Source: Ignavibacteriales bacterium
GTDB taxonomy: Bacteria; Bacteroidota; Ignavibacteria; Ignavibacteriales; Ignavibacteriaceae
Direction: 5' to 3'
NCBI GenBank assembly: GCA_003142915.1
Contig: PLNZ01000463.1
Location: 1 to 6,023, forward strand
DNA: 6,023 bases
Every line of letters starts with the position of its first letter. Position 1 is the first letter of the stretch. Of this stretch, positions 5,994 through 6,023 are shown piece by piece. The translations under genes were made by a program, and so were the position numbers. Below the pieces are notes generated by a model. The model searched no databases. It was not told the origin of the DNA and saw only the letters and a list, made by a program, of their open reading frames with translations.

Positions 5994-6023
5994 AATAATG
6001 AAAGCCCGAACATTATTGGCTTT
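5994..6023. other. Interleaved inverted repeats at the right edge
   Basis: AATAATG (5994-6000) is complementary to CATTATT (6011-6017), and AAAGCC (6001-6006) to GGCTTT (6018-6023), in the order A-B-A'-B'. In RNA this order permits either of two hairpins or an H-type pseudoknot. On the reverse strand the sequence reads like a decayed neighbour of the left-array repeat (TTCGGGCTTTCATTATT before CCCCGAGT), so degenerate repeat remnants are the simpler explanation. The window ends here, so the element may be incomplete. Confidence 0.4.

Overview
The window looks like a piece of a moderately AT-rich chromosome from the Bacteroidota/Chlorobi side of the FCB group, most likely Ignavibacteria or a close relative. 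That placement is inference. It rests on a long DUF4175-type membrane/coiled-coil protein encoded next to a DUF4159 protein, on start codons with no Shine-Dalgarno sequence, and on the protein sequence style. No rRNA or taxonomic marker is present.

Layout, left to right. Positions 1-269 hold a non-coding array of GC-rich palindromic repeats in two sizes (about 51 and 33 bp). An AT-rich leader follows, with a good sigma70-like promoter at 400-428. A plus-strand gene for a cation diffusion facilitator (CDF) metal exporter runs 462-1313. It converges on, and overlaps by four bases (TTAA), a very long minus-strand gene (1310-4720) for the DUF4175-family protein. Upstream of that gene, 4801-5130 holds a second, different repeat array: two full 113-115 bp units, one partial unit, and a fused half-unit resembling the first array. 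Next is a minus-strand gene (5131-5790) for a secreted DUF4159 protein. The right end (5854-5993) carries another copy of the short palindrome from the first array, split by a 116-bp MITE-like element with perfect 16-bp terminal inverted repeats and a 4-bp target duplication.

How the genes fit together. DUF4159 and DUF4175 proteins commonly sit near MoxR/DUF58/Bat-like genes in envelope-associated operons (recalled family knowledge). The two minus-strand genes here are probably the downstream part of such an operon, with the rest beyond the right edge. The CDF exporter is unrelated and transcribed toward them. Its metal-site residues (N41, D45, D149, D153) resemble the manganese-exporting subtype.

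The most interesting material is the repeats. A GC-rich hairpin module (TCCGCC...GGCGGACAGG) occurs eight times, always in the same orientation, and is shared by two otherwise unrelated repeat families. The centre of the short CCCCGAGTT/AACTCGGGG palindrome has apparently received insertions of two kinds: this module in the left array and the MITE at the right edge. No defence system, CRISPR array, RNA gene or complete transposase gene was seen.
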